64,000 nucleotides of DNA, from positions 372,001 through 436,000 of the forward strand of contig CAWIJO010000018.1 in assembly GCA_963836355.1 (NCBI GenBank). Direction: 5' to 3'. Shown here piece after piece: positions 1 to 9,054 of the stretch (position 1 is the first letter of the stretch; each line of letters begins with the position of its first letter). This DNA is from Palsa-506 sp963836355 (GTDB lineage Bacteria > Actinomycetota > Actinomycetes > Streptosporangiales > Streptosporangiaceae). The position numbers and the translations under genes were made by a program. Under the pieces are notes generated by a model that saw nothing but the letters and a program-made list of their open reading frames with translations, searched no databases and was not told the origin of the DNA.

Positions 1-1
1 G

Positions 2-118
2 GCGCAGGAGAACGACCGGCACGCGAGCCCCGGCACCCCGGCCGCGCGCGGCAGCAAGGAGTTCTGGGAGGACGACTTGCCCGGCCTGAAAGCAGTTCCC
101 CCAGACCAGAGCGACTGA
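2..118 (+). CDS. 3' end of an unidentified gene (partial, enters from left edge)
   Basis: An open frame runs from the window edge to a TGA and encodes 38 residues ending in EFWEDDLPGLKAVPPDQSD. I do not recognise the family. The acidic tail WEDD-PGLK recurs at positions 10081-10137 (WEDDFPGLKGPKA, then stop), on the far side of the transposon-rich stretch. This suggests two related gene ends or a duplicated boundary. Only the C-terminus is visible, so no function can be given. Confidence 0.45.
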   Translation, partial: AQENDRHASPGTPAARGSKEFWEDDLPGLKAVPPDQSD

Positions 119-169
119 TCGAACCTGCATTCCGCTGCTGTACCTCTGCCAGACTGCTGCGATCGGGAC

Positions 170-340
170 GTGGCATCCCTTACCAAGCGGCCGCGTAACA
201 AGAACAAGCCGTGGAGTGTGCAGTGGTACGACGGCGCCGGGCGCTGGCTCGGCGACCAGATGGACCGCAATGCCATACAGCCACGGCCGGGCCAGCCCGC
301 GAGCCGGATTGAAGACCATCCGGCCCCGGAAAGCGACTAG
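170..340 (+). CDS. Short ORF resembling the N-terminus of an actinobacterial tyrosine integrase (probable remnant)
   Basis: A GTG-initiated 56-residue frame begins VASLTKRPRNKNKPWSVQWY and continues DGAGRWLGD. This matches the arm-binding N-terminus often seen in phage/AICE tyrosine recombinases (basic start, then a 'W-V-W-D-GR' strand pair). The frame then runs into unrelated sequence and stops, so no core-binding or catalytic domain exists. It lies just after a gene tail, as integrases often follow small excisionase-type genes. The call rests on the first 30 residues only; it could be a chance resemblance. Confidence 0.3.
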   Translation: MASLTKRPRNKNKPWSVQWYDGAGRWLGDQMDRNAIQPRPGQPASRIEDHPAPESD

Positions 341-487
341 GAATACCTCGGCTGCCAGGTCGGGTGCCGCCTGATCACCGAGCCGCCGGGCGACATAGCG
401 TGTGACCTTCGGCGGTAAGTGGCAGGAGATTTTTGCTGCTATTTGGCGCGGTTCCCGCGCTGGCTGGACGTGGTGAGCCGGGACACG

Positions 488-895
488 CTAGTTGGAACCT
501 GGTCCCGATGGTTGGCACCGGGTGGTTTCTCCCCGGGTGTCGATCTCCTTGGCGAGGTGCTCGGCGTGCTGGATGAGGAGCGTTCGTAGTTCGGCGTAGT
601 GGGCCAGCGGGTCGGGGCGGGAGAGCTGGAACCATGTAGCGCCTCGTCGGTAGAGCCAGGCTTTGCGGACTGGTTCTGGCTGCCCGGCTTCGATCGGCCG
701 GGGGGCGAAACGGAGTTCGCCTTGGGTGACACGGGACCAGGCGAATGCGGATGCTTGTTGTCGTTTGCGGTCATCCAGGGGGGGCTGGACGGGCCCCGGG
801 ACGGGCGGAGGAACACGTTGCGTTCCCGGAAGCTCGCCCCCAGCCGAGGAGGAGGTTTCGGAGTGACGGGGACACCACGCGCTCTTGCCCCGCAT
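488..895 (-). CDS. Hypothetical protein, probably a gene remnant
   Basis: This is a 135-residue open frame on the minus strand. Its C-terminal two thirds, from about residue 55, have strongly G/C-biased third positions and protein-like composition (RKAWLYRRGATWFQLSRPD, then a charged helix). The N-terminal part looks non-native (Pro/Ser-rich), so the true start is probably internal or lost. I recognise no family. It sits in the island-like left flank, 473 bp from the PadR gene, with no operon partner. Confidence 0.35.
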   Translation of the reverse strand: MRGKSAWCPRHSETSSSAGGELPGTQRVPPPVPGPVQPPLDDRKRQQASAFAWSRVTQGELRFAPRPIEAGQPEPVRKAWLYRRGATWFQLSRPDPLAHYAELRTLLIQHAEHLAKEIDTRGETTRCQPSGPGSN

Positions 896-1352
896 CCGCC
901 CTCATTGTCCACGCATCATAGCAAAGCGCACATGGGCCACCACAGTCTGTCAATCTCAGGAATCAGTAGCGGAAAGGATGACAACTCATCCCGGATGGCA
1001 AGTACCTTGACCAATTGGTGCCAACAAGCCTGTCCCGATGACCCCCGGCCACCTGGTCACGGCGGCCTGCTGGTGCCAACTAACGCGTCCCGGCTCACGT
1101 GAGCCTGTAGACGGGCGTGTCGGCCTGGGCAGGCGTACTGTAGCGACCGGCCGTCCCCGGTCCTGTGCTTCCGGGTCCTAACACGCCTGCGAGTGAGTGA
1201 TACCGGTGGGGGGCACCGGCGCCGGCCGGGTGATGCAGCGAGCTGACCCTGAGCTGACGTATCGCTTAATTGCGGTTTAACTCGCGTGCAATGAGGTGCG
1301 GGCACGATCGGTCTCAGCCTCCCCAGTACGGCTTGCCATAGGTAGATGGTTG
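896..1352. other. Intergenic stretch without a supportable gene
   Basis: No convincing coding frame is seen. Two related motifs are present, TTGGTGCCAACAAGCCTGTC near 1015 and CTGGTGCCAACTAACGCGTC near 1070. A third, reverse-related copy (GGTTGGCACC) lies near 510. They could be protein-binding sites or worn mobile-element ends. The last 100 bases (TCGCTTAATTGCGGTTTAAC) are AT-richer and probably hold the promoter of the PadR gene. Confidence 0.4.
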
Positions 1353-1369
1353 ATGTATGTATATGACAT
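1353..1369. promoter_or_regulatory. Candidate PadR operator overlapping the padR start
   Basis: ATGTATGTATATGACAT contains ATGT and ACAT half-sites 9 bp apart, close to the ATGT-8N-ACAT spacing known for PadR operators. It overlaps the chosen ATG of the following PadR-family gene, so autorepression by steric block is plausible. The spacing is one base longer than consensus, so this is a tentative call. Confidence 0.3.
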
Positions 1370-1706
1370 GAAGAAGCGGAGCATGCAGGAGCCTACGTTC
1401 CTCATCCTGACCGCTCTGGCGGCGGGGCCCCAGCATGGCTACGGGATCATCACCGATGCTGAGCGTATCTCCGGTGGCGTGACCCGGCTGCAGACCGGAA
1501 CCCTGTACATGGCCCTGGACCGGCTGCGTTCGGCCAGGCTGATCGAGCCGGACCGGGAGGAAGCCGCCGACGGCCGGCTGCGCCGGTACTACCGGCTCAC
1601 GGACGAGGGCGCGACGCTGCTGGCGGCCGAGACCGAACGCCGGCGCGCCAGCGCCGCCGTCGCGGCGCAGCGGCTGCGCGCGCGGCTCGCCGGAGGCACC
1701 GCGTGA
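1368..1706 (+). CDS. PadR-family transcriptional regulator
   Basis: Small winged-helix repressor of about 112 residues. The frame is open upstream, but family alignment favours the ATG at 1368 (MKKRSMQEPTFLILTALAAG); a start at 1383 is also possible. Hallmarks are QHGYGI in helix 2, TGTLYMALDRLRSARLIEPD (recognition helix and wing) and RRYYRLTDEGATLLAAE. No PadR C-terminal dimer domain is present, so it belongs to the short class. Its stop overlaps the GTG of the next membrane-protein gene by 4 bp (GTGA), a typical translationally coupled PadR/membrane-protein pair. It probably represses the pair in response to an unknown ligand. Confidence 0.9.
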   Translation: MKKRSMQEPTFLILTALAAGPQHGYGIITDAERISGGVTRLQTGTLYMALDRLRSARLIEPDREEAADGRLRRYYRLTDEGATLLAAETERRRASAAVAAQRLRARLAGGTA

Positions 1707-2728
1707 GCGCGGCCGGAACCGGCCAGGCCACCGGGGCGGGAGGGGACATGCCAGCTAGGGACCCGGCCGGGGCGGCCGTCCTGGAACGACGCTACCTGCG
1801 CTTGCTGCGCTGCTACCCGCCCACCCACCGGGAGGAGATGCTCGGCGTGCTGCTGGCCGCCGCCCGGCCCGGACAGCGCGCGCCGGGCCTGGGCCAAGCG
1901 GTGAACCTGGCCGCCTGCGGCCTGGTGATCCGGGTACGCCGGATCCCCGGCTGGCTGGCCGCCGACGCCGGGCAGGACGCCCTGGCCGTCGTGAGCCTGA
2001 TCGCCCCGGCGGTGGTGGTCATCCTCCTCGCCCTGGGACGGGGAGCCATGGATGCAACCGCCGCCGCGAGGGTTCCGTTCTGGACACTGCTCCCGGTCCT
2101 GCCCTCTCTTGGGGAGTCCGTCGTGGTGCTGGCCTGGCTGGCGGTGGTGCTGCTGGGGCTGACCGGCTGCCGGGGAGCAGCCGCGGTGATCGCGGCCATC
2201 TCGCTAACGCTCGCCTGGCTGGCTGTGCTGACCGCGAGCGTGCAGCAGAGCGGTGTCTTGTCCCAAGGGCTTTTCCAGTTCCTGGGCACGGTTGACGTCC
2301 CTGTCGTCCTGGCCAGCCTGGCGGCTTGCTCGCTGGCCTTGTCCCCCGGCCCGCTGCGGGGCCTGGCGATCGTGGGGTGGCGGCGAGCCTGCCTCATGAT
2401 CGCGGGCCTGTCCGCAGGCTTCGGGTTCCCCTCGATCGTTCAGCTGGCGGACCCTGCCGCGCCGTCGGGAGATCTTGCCTTCCGCCTGCTGGGCGTCCTG
2501 GCGATCGCGCTCGCGGTAGCCGTCACGCGCGTACGCAGCCCCGTGGGCCGGCGGGTCGCGGGGCTGGTAGCGACCGGGCTCCTGCCCAGTCTCGCCGTCA
2601 CCCTCCCATATCCCTTGTACGGCCTCCTGGCGGCCTGGCTCGTCATCCTTGTCGTCGCCGTGCTGGTGTGGCCGGTGGCGATCGTCTCCTGGCTGGGGCG
2701 GGTCAGGCGGGCATCGCGCGCGGGGTAA
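1703..2728 (+). CDS. Polytopic membrane protein coupled to PadR
   Basis: The protein has 341 residues and starts at the GTG that overlaps the padR stop. The N-terminus (about residues 28-55, RRYLRLLRCYPPTHREEMLG) is a cytoplasmic signature often found in proteins encoded beside PadR regulators. About eight hydrophobic segments follow (for example AVVSLIAPAVVVILLALG near residue 95, VVVLAWLAVVLLGLTG near 140 and YGLLAAWLVILVVAVLVWPV near 310). No transporter motif or ATPase partner is visible. It may be a permease-like membrane sensor or an export partner whose substrate is unknown. Confidence 0.75.
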   Translation: MSAAGTGQATGAGGDMPARDPAGAAVLERRYLRLLRCYPPTHREEMLGVLLAAARPGQRAPGLGQAVNLAACGLVIRVRRIPGWLAADAGQDALAVVSLIAPAVVVILLALGRGAMDATAAARVPFWTLLPVLPSLGESVVVLAWLAVVLLGLTGCRGAAAVIAAISLTLAWLAVLTASVQQSGVLSQGLFQFLGTVDVPVVLASLAACSLALSPGPLRGLAIVGWRRACLMIAGLSAGFGFPSIVQLADPAAPSGDLAFRLLGVLAIALAVAVTRVRSPVGRRVAGLVATGLLPSLAVTLPYPLYGLLAAWLVILVVAVLVWPVAIVSWLGRVRRASRAG

Positions 2729-2766
2729 CGGGCGCGATCGTGACGCTGATAACGGAGGGGATCGCG

Positions 2767-3893
2767 ATGAGCTGGTTATCGCGTCGTGGTGCATCCGCGG
2801 CTGCAGGAGGCCGGCCGCCGTTGCGGGCCTGGCGGGCCTGGAGACGGCCTGTTCTGGCGCTGCCGGCGGTGGCGGTCGTGGCGCTCGGCCGGCTGCAGCG
2901 CCGGGCCGGGCGGCACCACGGCGGCCCGGCAGCCTGGCGGGCGGCCGCCGCCGTGCTCGGCGAACCCGCCGCCGGTCGCGCCGCCGCTGCACCCGACCAC
3001 GGTGACCACGATCGGGCAGGCCTACTACTGCGTGTTCGCCCACTACTACGCCGGGCCGGTGCTGGATGACCGGGTGCTGCTGGCCGGCGCGTTCGCCGGG
3101 TTCACCCAGGAGCTTGACCGACTCGGGATGGACCAGCCGGACGCCACCATGCCCGCGCTGACCGGCAACCGCGACCGGGACTGGGCCGCGTTCGCCGCCG
3201 TGTACCAGAAGGTGACCAGCCAGCTTCCGGCCAGCCCGGCGCAGCGGCAAGAACTTGCCGCCGCCACCATGACCGCCATGATCGCCAGCCTGGACAACAA
3301 CCACGCCCGGTGGTCCTACCCGGCGCCGCCACCCCGAGATGTGCCCGGCGACCTGGGGATCCTGACGTCACCGGCGCCGTACGTGGCGGCTATCGCGCCG
3401 CAAGAGGCGCTGCCGCCGCTGTTCATCACCGCGGTGGCGCCGGGATCCCCCGCCGCCCGCAGCGGGCTGCGGCCCCGGGACATCATCGTCTCGGTCGACG
3501 GCGCGCCGCCGTTCGCCGACGGCATCATCTCCGACGGGGTAATGAACCTGCTGTCCGGTCCCTACGCGGCCCCAGGCCGGGTGACGGTGCAGCTGCACCG
3601 GCCCGCCACCGGCCGCACCTGGACGGTGACCCTGACCGCCGCGGTCTACCCGGCCCCCCCGCCGGCGGTGTCCGCCAAGCACGGCGGCACCGTCGCCGAT
3701 CCCGCCAGGCTGCTCGGCGCGTTCATCCACGGCGCGGCCTGGTCCTACGACTGCGACGCGCACGGCAGCTGCACCGCGCGCTACACCGACAGCAGCGTCC
3801 CGCTGCTGCACCTGCCGCTGGTCGTGCTGACCGACCGGAACTGCGTCTCGGCGTGCGACGCGTTCAGCGGCGCGCTGAAGACGCCGGGATCCA
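2767..3893 (+). pseudogene. Lipoprotein S41 (C-terminal-processing) peptidase with PDZ domain, frameshifted and truncated
   Basis: ATG 2767 follows a good Shine-Dalgarno (AACGGAGGGG) and encodes a signal peptide (VLALPAVAVVAL). The lipobox continuation AGCSAGPGG is in the next frame, and one extra G near 2887 explains the shift. Downstream, the frame encodes an S41 N-terminal helical domain, a PDZ domain (SPAARSGLRPRDIIVSVDG) and the catalytic-Ser strand VVLTDRNCVSACDAFSGALK. The sequence then breaks abruptly into a resolvase reading frame near 3890. The catalytic Lys region of S41 enzymes, which lies further on, is missing. The gene is therefore damaged at both ends and should be inactive. 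Confidence 0.8.
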
Positions 3894-4206
3894 TCGCCCC
3901 GACGGCGCCACGATCACCGACAAGATGCTGTTCATGGTCGCCGCGATGGCCGCGGAGATGGAACGCGACCTGATCCGCGAGCGCACCCTCGACGGGCTGC
4001 GCGCCGCCGAGGCCCAAGGCCGGCGCGGCGGCCGCCCCGCCGCCGTCAACGACGACGTGCTGGCCGTCGCCCGGGCCCGGCAGTCCCGCGGCGAGTCGGT
4101 CACCGCCATCGCCCGCCACCTGAAGATCGGGCGGTCCACGCTGTACCGGGCCCTGCAACCGCACGAGGCAGACCTTGCGACAGCCGCCGTGGAGCTGGCC
4201 CGGTAA
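3890..4206 (+). pseudogene. C-terminal fragment of a serine recombinase (resolvase/invertase family)
   Basis: The frame reads DGATITDKMLFMVAAMAAEM, then ERDLIRERTLDGLRAAEAQG. This is the E-helix of a Tn3/Hin-type serine recombinase. It is followed by a GRRGGRP hinge and a C-terminal helix-turn-helix (AIARHLKIGRSTLYRALQ). The whole catalytic domain with the active Ser is absent; the fragment is fused to the truncated S41 peptidase. The final residues (EADLATAAVELAR) look like the N-terminal HTH of the next transposase read in the same frame, so the natural recombinase end is probably near 4160. It is non-functional as a recombinase. Confidence 0.8.
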
Positions 4207-5010
4207 GGGGTCCCGGACGTTGCAGCGGTGGCTGGCCCGCTACCGGGCCGGCGGACTGGCTGGCCTGGGCCGGGCCCCGCGCGCCGACCGCGGCCGGTCC
4301 CGCTTCCCCGAGCCGTTGCGGCTTCTGGTGGAGGGACTGGCGCTGCGCACGCCGGCCCCGTCCGCCGCGCATGTGCACCGCCAGGTCACCGCGGTCGCGG
4401 AGCGGGAAGGATGGCCCGTCCCGTCCTACTCCCGGGTCTACGCGATCATCTGCGGCATCGACCCGGCGCTGAGGACCCTGGCGGTCGAGGGGGACAGACG
4501 CTACGCGGAGGTGTACGAGCTGGTCTACCGCAGGCAGGCGAGCCGTCCCAACGAGATCTGGCAGGCCGATCACACCCAGCTCGACCTGTGGGTGGTGACC
4601 CCGGCGGGTCAGCCGGCCCGGCCGTGGCTGACCGTGATCGAGGACGACCATTCCCGGGCCATCGCCGGGTACGCGGTCAACCTCGGCGCGCCGTCGGCGC
4701 TGCAGACCGCCCTGGTGCTGCGGCAGGCGATCTGGCGCAAGGCCGAGCCATCCTGGCACGTCTGCGGCATCCCGGGCCTGTTCCACACCGACCACGGCTC
4801 CGATTTCACCTCCCGGGCAGATGGAACAGGCCGCCGCCGACCTGCGCATGCGCCCGGTGTTCTCCCTGCCAGGCCAGCCCCAACCCCGCGGCCGGGGAAA
4901 GGTGGAGCGCTACATGTGCACCATCAACCAGATGTGCCTTTCGGCCCTGCCTGGCTACGCCCCGCGCGGCACCAAAGACCGCGCCGGCCAGGCCCGGCCC
5001 ACGACGGCTC
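4175..5010 (+). pseudogene. Mu/TniA-like rve-family transposase, frameshifted and 3'-truncated
   Basis: An N-terminal HTH (RTLQRWLARYRAGGLAGLGR) is followed by a DDE integrase core. The motifs are WQADHTQLDLWV (first Asp), FHTDHGSDFTS (second Asp) and, in the next frame, RGRGKVERYMCTINQM (Glu). One extra G in the GGG at 4815-4817 shifts the frame between the second Asp and the Glu. A further one-base shift near 4203 separates it from its probable N-terminus in the resolvase frame. Coding similarity fades near 4990-5010, before the region opposite the APH gene. No terminal inverted repeats are evident. It is a dead mobile-element relic. Confidence 0.8.
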
Positions 5011-5072
5011 TCGCGATGATCGCCTTGATGCCACGTCGCAGGCGTGGCCGAGCGCTTGACGGTCGGAGTCGC

Positions 5073-5978
5073 TTACGGACCACGCGGTCGGCGCATCACG
5101 ACGTCGAGCGGCGGCCACGGCGGACCCTCGCGCAGAGCGCTGAGGAGCGCGCGAGCTGCTCGTTGCCTATCCGGGAACTGGTCGCCCAGGTCCCAGCGCC
5201 AGGCGGCGACCATGGCAAGAACAAGGACTCGGCATTGGCTCAGCAGGTCTTGATCAGCGTCGGCATAGCGCTCGCTCACATCTTCGGGGACATGGGCGAG
5301 GTCGAACTCAACCGGTCCATGGCAGCACGTCTCGAAATCGATGAACAACAGTCCGGACTTCGTGCTGAGCACGTTGCCTGGGTGCGGCTCGCCGTGCAGC
5401 AACTGCTCGGCAGCGCCACGGTCGACGATCGCTTGTCTTCGGGTCCTTAGCGTAGTGATGAGAAGCTTCCGATCCGCGTCGGCAAGATCCGGGGCGAGGT
5501 GAGTGGTCTCCGCAAGGTGCTGAGCTTCTTCCACTCGGTCGGTGAAGTGCGGCGTCCTGAGATCGAGCTTGCGCATGCCGGAATGCAATCGCTCAAGCGC
5601 ATTCGCGTAGTCGGCCGGTGAGACCTGCCCGGACATCGCAGGCTGGTAGTAGGTCCACAGCGTGACGACGAAGCCGTCACGCTCATAGACGCGCGGCTCT
5701 GCTCGGGGGTCTGGAACAGCCACAGGGCTCTCGGATTCGGCGAGCCGCTGGGCAAGCCCGATCTCGAACCGTGCGACCTGATGCGCTATTGGCGCGACCC
5801 GGGCAACGACGTCACAAGGCAGCAGGCGCACAGTGAGCTTGTTCGAATCATGCAGAACGATCGCGTCATCGACGGCCAGGCCAAGCGCCGAGGCTGTCGA
5901 CATAGCCGCAGCCAGCGCGCGTTGAATCTCCGATGGCTGCATCCAGCTGATCTTCTCACCGTCGATGCCCTCCGACAC
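5073..5978 (-). CDS. APH-fold phosphotransferase (aminoglycoside phosphotransferase superfamily)
   Basis: The protein has 301 residues. The N-lobe contains the ATP-binding region (NKLTVRLLPCDVVARVAPIA). The C-lobe has the catalytic Brenner-type motif LLHGEPHPGNVL, with Glu in place of the usual Asp after HG, and the metal-binding LLFIDFETCCHGPVEFDLAH. Such proteins phosphorylate small hydroxyl substrates, among them aminoglycosides, macrolides and choline-like molecules; the substrate cannot be inferred here. The GTG at 5978 overlaps the 3' end of the upstream IS110 transposase by 23 bp. An internal ATG at 5942 (MQPSEIQRAL) may be the ancestral start. The gene is embedded in mobile DNA and was probably acquired or displaced. 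Confidence 0.85.
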   Translation of the reverse strand: MSEGIDGEKISWMQPSEIQRALAAAMSTASALGLAVDDAIVLHDSNKLTVRLLPCDVVARVAPIAHQVARFEIGLAQRLAESESPVAVPDPRAEPRVYERDGFVVTLWTYYQPAMSGQVSPADYANALERLHSGMRKLDLRTPHFTDRVEEAQHLAETTHLAPDLADADRKLLITTLRTRRQAIVDRGAAEQLLHGEPHPGNVLSTKSGLLFIDFETCCHGPVEFDLAHVPEDVSERYADADQDLLSQCRVLVLAMVAAWRWDLGDQFPDRQRAARALLSALREGPPWPPLDVVMRRPRGP

Positions 5979-7013
5979 TGGTAGGGCGACTGCTCAGCAG
6001 GCGGGGAAAGGTCTCGCGGGCGATGTAGCGCTTGAGGCAGCGCAGGATCTCTTCTTGGTTCGGCCCTTGGCAGAGAGGGCTGGCGACGTAGTCCTTGGCG
6101 GGCTGGTGGCAGTGCATGCGGACCAGGGCGATGCGCCACAAGGCGCTGTTGGCGTCGCGGTCGCCGCCGCGGTGCAGCCGGTGCCGGTCAGTGCGGCCGG
6201 AGGACACCGGGACCGGCGCCACACCGCACAGGCGCGCGAAAGACCGCTCCGAGCGCAGACGGCCAGCGTTGTCTCCGGCGGTTACCAGCAGCTGCCCGGC
6301 GGTGTCCACGCCGACGCCGGGCAGCGCGACCGGCTCAGGCGCGGCCGCAGTGACCAGCGGAGTGAGCTGAGCATCCAGGTCGTCGATCTCGGCCTGCAGG
6401 GCCTGCCAGCGGCCCGCCAGGGACCGCAGCGCAGCTTTAGTCGCTGCCGCCGGATCGGTGATCGGGCCGGGCCGCAGGGCAGCGCAGGCACGGATGCGCT
6501 GGCGCGGATTCAGCTTGCGCAGTTGGCCGCGGACCTGCTCCGGGGCGGAGGTAATGATCGCGTCGATCTGGGCACCGCCCTGGATTCGGGCCTTCATCGC
6601 GCCGCGGCGCGCGACTCGCAGAACCCGGATCATCTCCACCTGGGCGTCCCGTGACTTGGGCGTTCCGGCTGCCCGGCAGGACTGGACGGCCCGCGCGGCC
6701 GACTCGGCATCGAGCGGGCCGGACTTGCCGTTGCGGCGGCGGGCGGAACGGTCAGGGCGGTCAACTTCGATCACGGCCAGGCCGTAGTCGGCCAGGAATC
6801 GCAACAGCCCGGCACCGAAACTGCCCGTGCCCTCCATCCCGACCTTGTCCACCTGCCCGAACGATTCGGCCCAGGTCGCCAGTCGAGCATAGCCACGGGT
6901 CGTAGCCGGGAAGCTGGCCGTGCCCAGCAGCCGCCCGGCTGGTCCAGGACAGCGGCCACATGCACGTCAGTGTGAGTATCGACGCCGGCCGTCACGAGGC
7001 GCTCATCATTCAT
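5956..7013 (-). pseudogene. IS110-family transposase with one frameshift
   Basis: From ATG 7013 the frame reads MNDERLVTAGVDTHTDVHVA, the start of the DEDD/RuvC-like domain. After about 35 residues it must shift by one base near 6931-6936 to continue LLGTASFPATTRGYARLATW, then GMEGTGSFGAGLL. The C-terminal Transposase_20-type domain (ALPGVGVDTAGQLLV; PVPVSSGRTDRHRLHRGGDR with the catalytic Ser) is intact to the stop at 5956. IS110 elements lack terminal inverted repeats, which fits their absence here. A one-base deletion or a sequencing indel could explain the split; no programmed slippery site is obvious. Confidence 0.88.
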
Positions 7014-7243
7014 GCTGCACTCCATCGCATCTTGAGGGATGTTGACCGGCATGCGGCAGCGACGGACAGCATAGGGAAGAGGCACAATGGCCGGGCTCCT
7101 TATCAGGTCACCACGCCGCGCCCGCCGGGCATAGCAGCGACCCCGGACCGGCCAGGCGACGGATCAGATTCCAGGCACGAAGCCGGTGACAACTAGAGTC
7201 AGCCCGGCCAGCCGGAGCCACCGCCTAACAGAATTGTGAGACC

Positions 7244-7266
7244 TCGGCTGATGCTTTCCGGATTGT
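7244..7266. repeat. Direct repeat copy 1 (TCGGCTGATGCTTTCCGGAT unit)
   Basis: This 23-base sequence, beginning TCGGCTGATGCTTTCCGGAT and ending TGT, recurs exactly at 9867-9889 and partially at 9898-9914, in the same orientation. The three copies bracket the IS4-family transposase and the second APH gene. Each is preceded by ATTGTG plus a few variable bases. The surrounding 7014-7304 gap otherwise shows no gene. Confidence 0.85.
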
Positions 7267-7304
7267 CGTCGGGATGCTTGACGCGGACCCTAGATGTTTA
7301 GTCG

Positions 7305-8837
7305 ATGTCGCCCTCGACACCAAAATCGCTATCGCTGTTGCTGGTTTTCGGGCGGGTGCAGGCTGGCGGGCATCCGGCGGATCACGCCCGCCTCGGCGTG
7401 GCCGAGGACAGGCTGGATGCCCTGGCCGGCCAGGCGGACGTTATCGGCCAGATCGCCGCGGGCGTCACGCTGAACGGGAAGGTCAAGGGCGCGGCGCGGC
7501 GGGCGATGACGCCGGCGCTGGCGATCCGGCTCACCCTGCTGATGACGCTCCTGCCCGACGCGGACTACGCCGAAGTGACGGGCGCCCTGCTCGGGGACCT
7601 GGCGCTGGTGCCGTGGCAGCGCCCGTACCGGGTGCCGACCGCGACGGTTTTCTGCACCTGGCGGGACGCGCTCGGGCCCGGCCCGCTGGAGCAGCTGCGG
7701 GACCTGGTGCTGGCCGGGATCGACGCCGAGCACCGCGACCACGATTACCGGGCGGTCACGATCGGCGCCCTGGACGCCTGCTCCATCGACGGGTCGCTGA
7801 CCCGGGTCCCGGACACCCCGGCGAACCGGGCCGCGTTCGGCTCGGCCGGCACCGCCGATGACTCCTCGCCCTACCCCCAGCAGCGGGATCTGTGGCTGTC
7901 GCACGCCTCCACCCGCGCCGCCCTGGCGGTGGTGTCCGGTCCGTCCGGCGCCGCCGCCGGCGGCGGGCGGGAGAAGGGCGAGGCCGAGCAGGCGCTGCTG
8001 GACCAGGCCCTGAAGGACTACCCGCACCTGTTCACCCCGGGCCGGCTGTGGGTGCTCGACCGGAACTTCCCCGGCGCGCCAAGGATCAAGCGGATGCTCG
8101 CCACCGGCACCCATGTGCTGATCCGCGTCAAGGACGGCATCACGCTGCACCGGACCGGGGGCTTCCTGCCCGACGGCTCCTACCTGGCCAGCATCCGCGG
8201 CGGCGGGGTCACGCTCACCGTCCGCGTGATCGAGTACACCGTCACCGTCGCCGGGGCCGACGCCCCGGAGCTGTTCGCCCTGATCACCGACCTGCACGAC
8301 CACGCCGCCTACCCGGCGCAGGTCCTCGCCGCCGCCTACCACTGGCGGTGGATAGGGTCGGAGACCTGCCTGAAGGAAGCCAAGTCCGCGATCAGCGGCG
8401 CCGGCCCGTCCACCGGCGCGATGCTCCGCTCCGCCAGCCCGGCCCTCATCGCCCAGGAGCACGCCGCCTGGATCACCGCCGTCGAGCTGACCCGCGCAGC
8501 AGCCCGCGCCGCCGCGGCGATCGCCGTCCCGGCCGGAAAGGGCAAGCGCGCCGGCCAGCCCGTGCACCCGCGCGAGATCTCGTTTACCGCCGCACGCCGC
8601 GCGATCATCGCCACTACCCGGTCCGGCGCGGCCACCGCCAGCCTGCCCGCCGCGCTGACCGAGGCGAACCGCGACGCCATCCTGGCCGGCCTGGCCCGCC
8701 GGCGCGTAGACACCGACCGCAACCGGCACCGCGACCGGAAGACCAAGGCCCGGCCGGGCTTCCCGCCCGGCGGGCCGCGCATTCCCGTCCTCACCGCGAA
8801 AGCCGAGATCAGCATCTGCGGCCCCATCGCCGCCTGA
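7305..8837 (+). CDS. IS4-family transposase
   Basis: The protein has 510 residues, the expected length for the larger IS4 transposases. The DDE core is complete: first Asp in DACSIDGSLTRVPDTPANRA, second Asp in LWVLDRNFPG, and the Y-x2-R-x3-E-x6-K signature in YHWRWIGSETCLKEAK. The N-terminal region (RLGVAEDRLDALAGQADVIG) fits the IS4 N-terminal domain. The right end of the element may lie near 9023-9040 (GAACTACATGGCATTGGG), but I find no inverted counterpart on the left. The frame is intact, unlike the neighbouring IS110 and Mu-type genes, so this may be the youngest insertion. Confidence 0.9.
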   Translation: MSPSTPKSLSLLLVFGRVQAGGHPADHARLGVAEDRLDALAGQADVIGQIAAGVTLNGKVKGAARRAMTPALAIRLTLLMTLLPDADYAEVTGALLGDLALVPWQRPYRVPTATVFCTWRDALGPGPLEQLRDLVLAGIDAEHRDHDYRAVTIGALDACSIDGSLTRVPDTPANRAAFGSAGTADDSSPYPQQRDLWLSHASTRAALAVVSGPSGAAAGGGREKGEAEQALLDQALKDYPHLFTPGRLWVLDRNFPGAPRIKRMLATGTHVLIRVKDGITLHRTGGFLPDGSYLASIRGGGVTLTVRVIEYTVTVAGADAPELFALITDLHDHAAYPAQVLAAAYHWRWIGSETCLKEAKSAISGAGPSTGAMLRSASPALIAQEHAAWITAVELTRAAARAAAAIAVPAGKGKRAGQPVHPREISFTAARRAIIATTRSGAATASLPAALTEANRDAILAGLARRRVDTDRNRHRDRKTKARPGFPPGGPRIPVLTAKAEISICGPIAA

Positions 8838-9054
8838 ACGCCCCATCTCCCAGTCCCCGCACCCTCAAGCACTGCCCAGCCCGCCGACCGTGGAACCGGC
8901 CGCATCCGGAGCGACAGCCGGGGCGCCAGCATGCCCGCCCGCCGCGATCACTCTCTGCCGGCCACCCGGACGCCACCGCCCGCCAGCGCGGTCAAGACCG
9001 CGAACGCTCCGATCACGCTGAACTACATGGCATTGGGTCAGGTATACAACAGCA

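Noticed and set aside
599..1102. Long plus-strand ORFs in the left flank (167 and 67 residues)
   Set aside because: Composition is unlike a protein (low-complexity Gly/Arg, no domain). The minus frame at 488-895 has better codon bias where they overlap.
7329..8846. 505-residue minus-strand ORF over the IS4 transposase
   Set aside because: Antisense shadow of a GC-rich gene: Gly/Arg/Val-rich, no motifs. The plus frame has the full DDE and Y-R-E-K signatures.
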